From positions 1 through 14,059 of the forward strand of contig CAAGGF010000011.1 in the NCBI GenBank assembly GCA_900769325.1: DNA of 14,059 nt. Reading direction: 5' to 3'. Each line of letters opens with the position of its first letter. Position 1 is the stretch's first letter. The translations under genes and the position numbers were made by a program. This stretch comes from Spirochaetia bacterium. Its GTDB lineage: Bacteria; Spirochaetota; Spirochaetia; Treponematales; Treponemataceae. Shown in pieces: positions 13,284 to 14,059 of the stretch. The notes beneath the pieces were generated by a model. It saw only the letters and a program-made list of their open reading frames with translations. It had not been told where the DNA came from and did not search any database.

Positions 13284-13898
13284 ATGACTTTAATTCCAAA
13301 GAAAACGCGCGAACGCCTGATTTTAATCAGTTCAGTTCTCGAAAAATTTCCAGAAAAAAAAATCACTTCTGTTGAAATTTCAAAAATTCTTAAGTGCAAG
13401 GATTCGCTTGTCCGTTATGATTTGACTTTTATAGATTGTAAAAAAGGCGTTTCAAACGGATACGATGTCAAAGAACTTAATGAAAGCATAAAAAAAGTTT
13501 TCTCCAATCAGGAATTTTTAAATTCAGAATTAAAAAAGTGCTGTGTCGTGGGGCTTTCAAAATTTGGGGAAGCACTTCTTGATGAAAAAATTTTTTCAGG
13601 TTCAGGGTTTAAAATCGAAGCAGGTTTTGATTCAAGCGTTAATCGGGTAGACCTTTTTCGCTCTCCGTTTGAACTTTATCCTGCAACAAAAATTGAACAA
13701 ATTTGCATTCAGAAAAAAATAGAATATGCGTTTTTGTGCTGCAATGATTCTGAAAGTGAAAAAATGGTTCAGCGTCTTATAAAAGGCGGAATTAAAGGAA
13801 TCGTAAATTATACGAATTCAGTTTTTTTGGTGCCGGACGAAATAAAAATACTTCACGCTTCGCCTGTTCTCGCATTAAAAAATCTGGAATCATCGTAA
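13284..13898 (+). CDS. rex: Divergent Rex-family redox-sensing transcriptional regulator
   Basis: 204-residue cytoplasmic DNA-binding protein. The N-terminal winged helix (about 4-63) keeps I-P-x-x-T, R11, the S-L-V-R-Y-D-L recognition helix (41-47) and G-Y-D-V (59-62). The Rossmann domain (about 85-185) has V-V-G-L-S-K-F-G-E-A-L-L (88-99), F-D with Asp116 for the ribose of NAD(H), and G-G-I-K-G-I-V-N-Y (168-176). Rex represses fermentative and respiratory genes until NADH rises. Odd points: the usual G-x-G-x-x-G reads G-L-S-K-F-G, the recognition segment has R-Y-D for R-K/R-D, the S-Y-F-G-x-x-G wing is rewritten, and the positions matching Tyr98 and Asp188 of Thermus Rex appear to be Glu101 and Ser193. 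Length is close to the family's 205-230. TAGGA precedes the ATG by about 10 nt. The Rex operator upstream strongly supports the call. Confidence 0.85.
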   Translation: MTLIPKKTRERLILISSVLEKFPEKKITSVEISKILKCKDSLVRYDLTFIDCKKGVSNGYDVKELNESIKKVFSNQEFLNSELKKCCVVGLSKFGEALLDEKIFSGSGFKIEAGFDSSVNRVDLFRSPFELYPATKIEQICIQKKIEYAFLCCNDSESEKMVQRLIKGGIKGIVNYTNSVFLVPDEIKILHASPVLALKNLESS

Positions 13899-13907
13899 AG
13901 TAAAATA

Positions 13908-13938
13908 AAGGAATTTTGTTTTTTTATAAAAATTCCTT
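13908..13938. other. Ten-bp hairpin after rex
   Basis: Perfect arms AAGGAATTTT (13908-13917) and AAAATTCCTT (13929-13938) begin 9 nt after the rex stop codon, with an 11-nt T-rich loop. A T-run follows on neither strand, so termination is possible but not typical. Confidence 0.5.
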
Positions 13939-13960
13939 CAAAAAATATTTTAGGAGGTGT

Positions 13961-13999
13961 AATAAAAACTTTGCCTGAAATAGCGTCAAAGTTTTTATT
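13961..13999. repeat. Thirteen-bp perfect inverted repeat
   Basis: AATAAAAACTTTG (13961-13973) pairs perfectly with CAAAGTTTTTATT (13987-13999) around a 13-nt loop. AGGAGGTG (13952-13959) lies immediately upstream. The A-tract and T-tract flanks suit a bidirectional terminator, but the GC content of the stem is low. Confidence 0.6.
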
Positions 14000-14002
14000 C
14001 AC

Positions 14003-14059
14003 AAGTTTGCGTTGCAAACTTCTTTATTTACTGCACATTCTCATTTCATTGCGAATGTG
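14003..14059. repeat. Two further palindromes at the window end
   Basis: AAGTTTGC (14003-14010), loop GTT, GCAAACTT (14014-14021), and CACATTC (14034-14040) with GAATGTG (14053-14059). The last arm reaches the window edge and may continue. The style (short perfect arms, coding-poor) suggests a second dispersed repeat family. Confidence 0.55.

Noticed and set aside
13957..14059. New gene starting at GTG 13957 or TTG 13971
   Set aside because: GTG is followed at once by TAA. The TTG frame is 13 nt from the ribosome-binding site and its translation comes from palindromes, so it is reported only as an observation.

Overview
The window looks like chromosomal DNA of a host-associated Treponema-type spirochaete. 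This is inferred from the AT-rich sequence, the very large secreted lipoprotein with a relaxed lipobox, a fused AroD-AroE enzyme of the kind known in spirochaetes, chlamydiae and plants, a kinase-free PASTA protein, and abundant short palindromic repeats. No rRNA, tRNA, insertion sequence, phage gene or CRISPR array was seen.

Layout. Positions 1-372 hold small hairpins, two copies of a 52-bp composite palindromic repeat, a run of nine G and a promoter. They lead into a 1019-residue lipoprotein gene (373-3432) closed by a good intrinsic terminator. Positions 3433-4117 have no convincing gene, but 3802-4046 is packed with five more palindromes of the same family, some inverted relative to the left-hand copies, so the lipoprotein gene lies between inverted repeats. 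Positions 4118-8848 form a tight operon-like run: PASTA membrane protein, bifunctional 3-dehydroquinate dehydratase/shikimate dehydrogenase, ribose-5-phosphate isomerase A, and an RluA-type pseudouridine synthase with a long N-terminal module. A SulP anion transporter (8858-10591) converges on this run, only 9 bp from its end. It diverges from a PtsN-like EIIA gene (10787-11233) whose near-consensus promoter implies a leaderless mRNA.

Then follow a short orphan protein that may be a reduced glycosidase-like TIM-barrel (11484-12053), a membrane-anchored lytic transglycosylase (12226-12993), a candidate small RNA carrying an anti-Shine-Dalgarno CCTCC motif (about 13054-13181), and a divergent Rex-family redox regulator (13284-13898) with a near-perfect Rex operator in front of it. 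The window ends in a cluster of four hairpins.

Functional themes are central metabolism (shikimate pathway, pentose phosphates), cell-wall handling (PASTA, lytic transglycosylase), ion transport, and regulation by PTS phosphorylation and NADH/NAD+. The most interesting signals are the covarying palindromes, the poly-G tract before a surface lipoprotein, the leaderless ptsN promoter, the anti-SD small RNA candidate, and the Rex protein that keeps a classic operator while its presumed NADH-sensing residues have changed.
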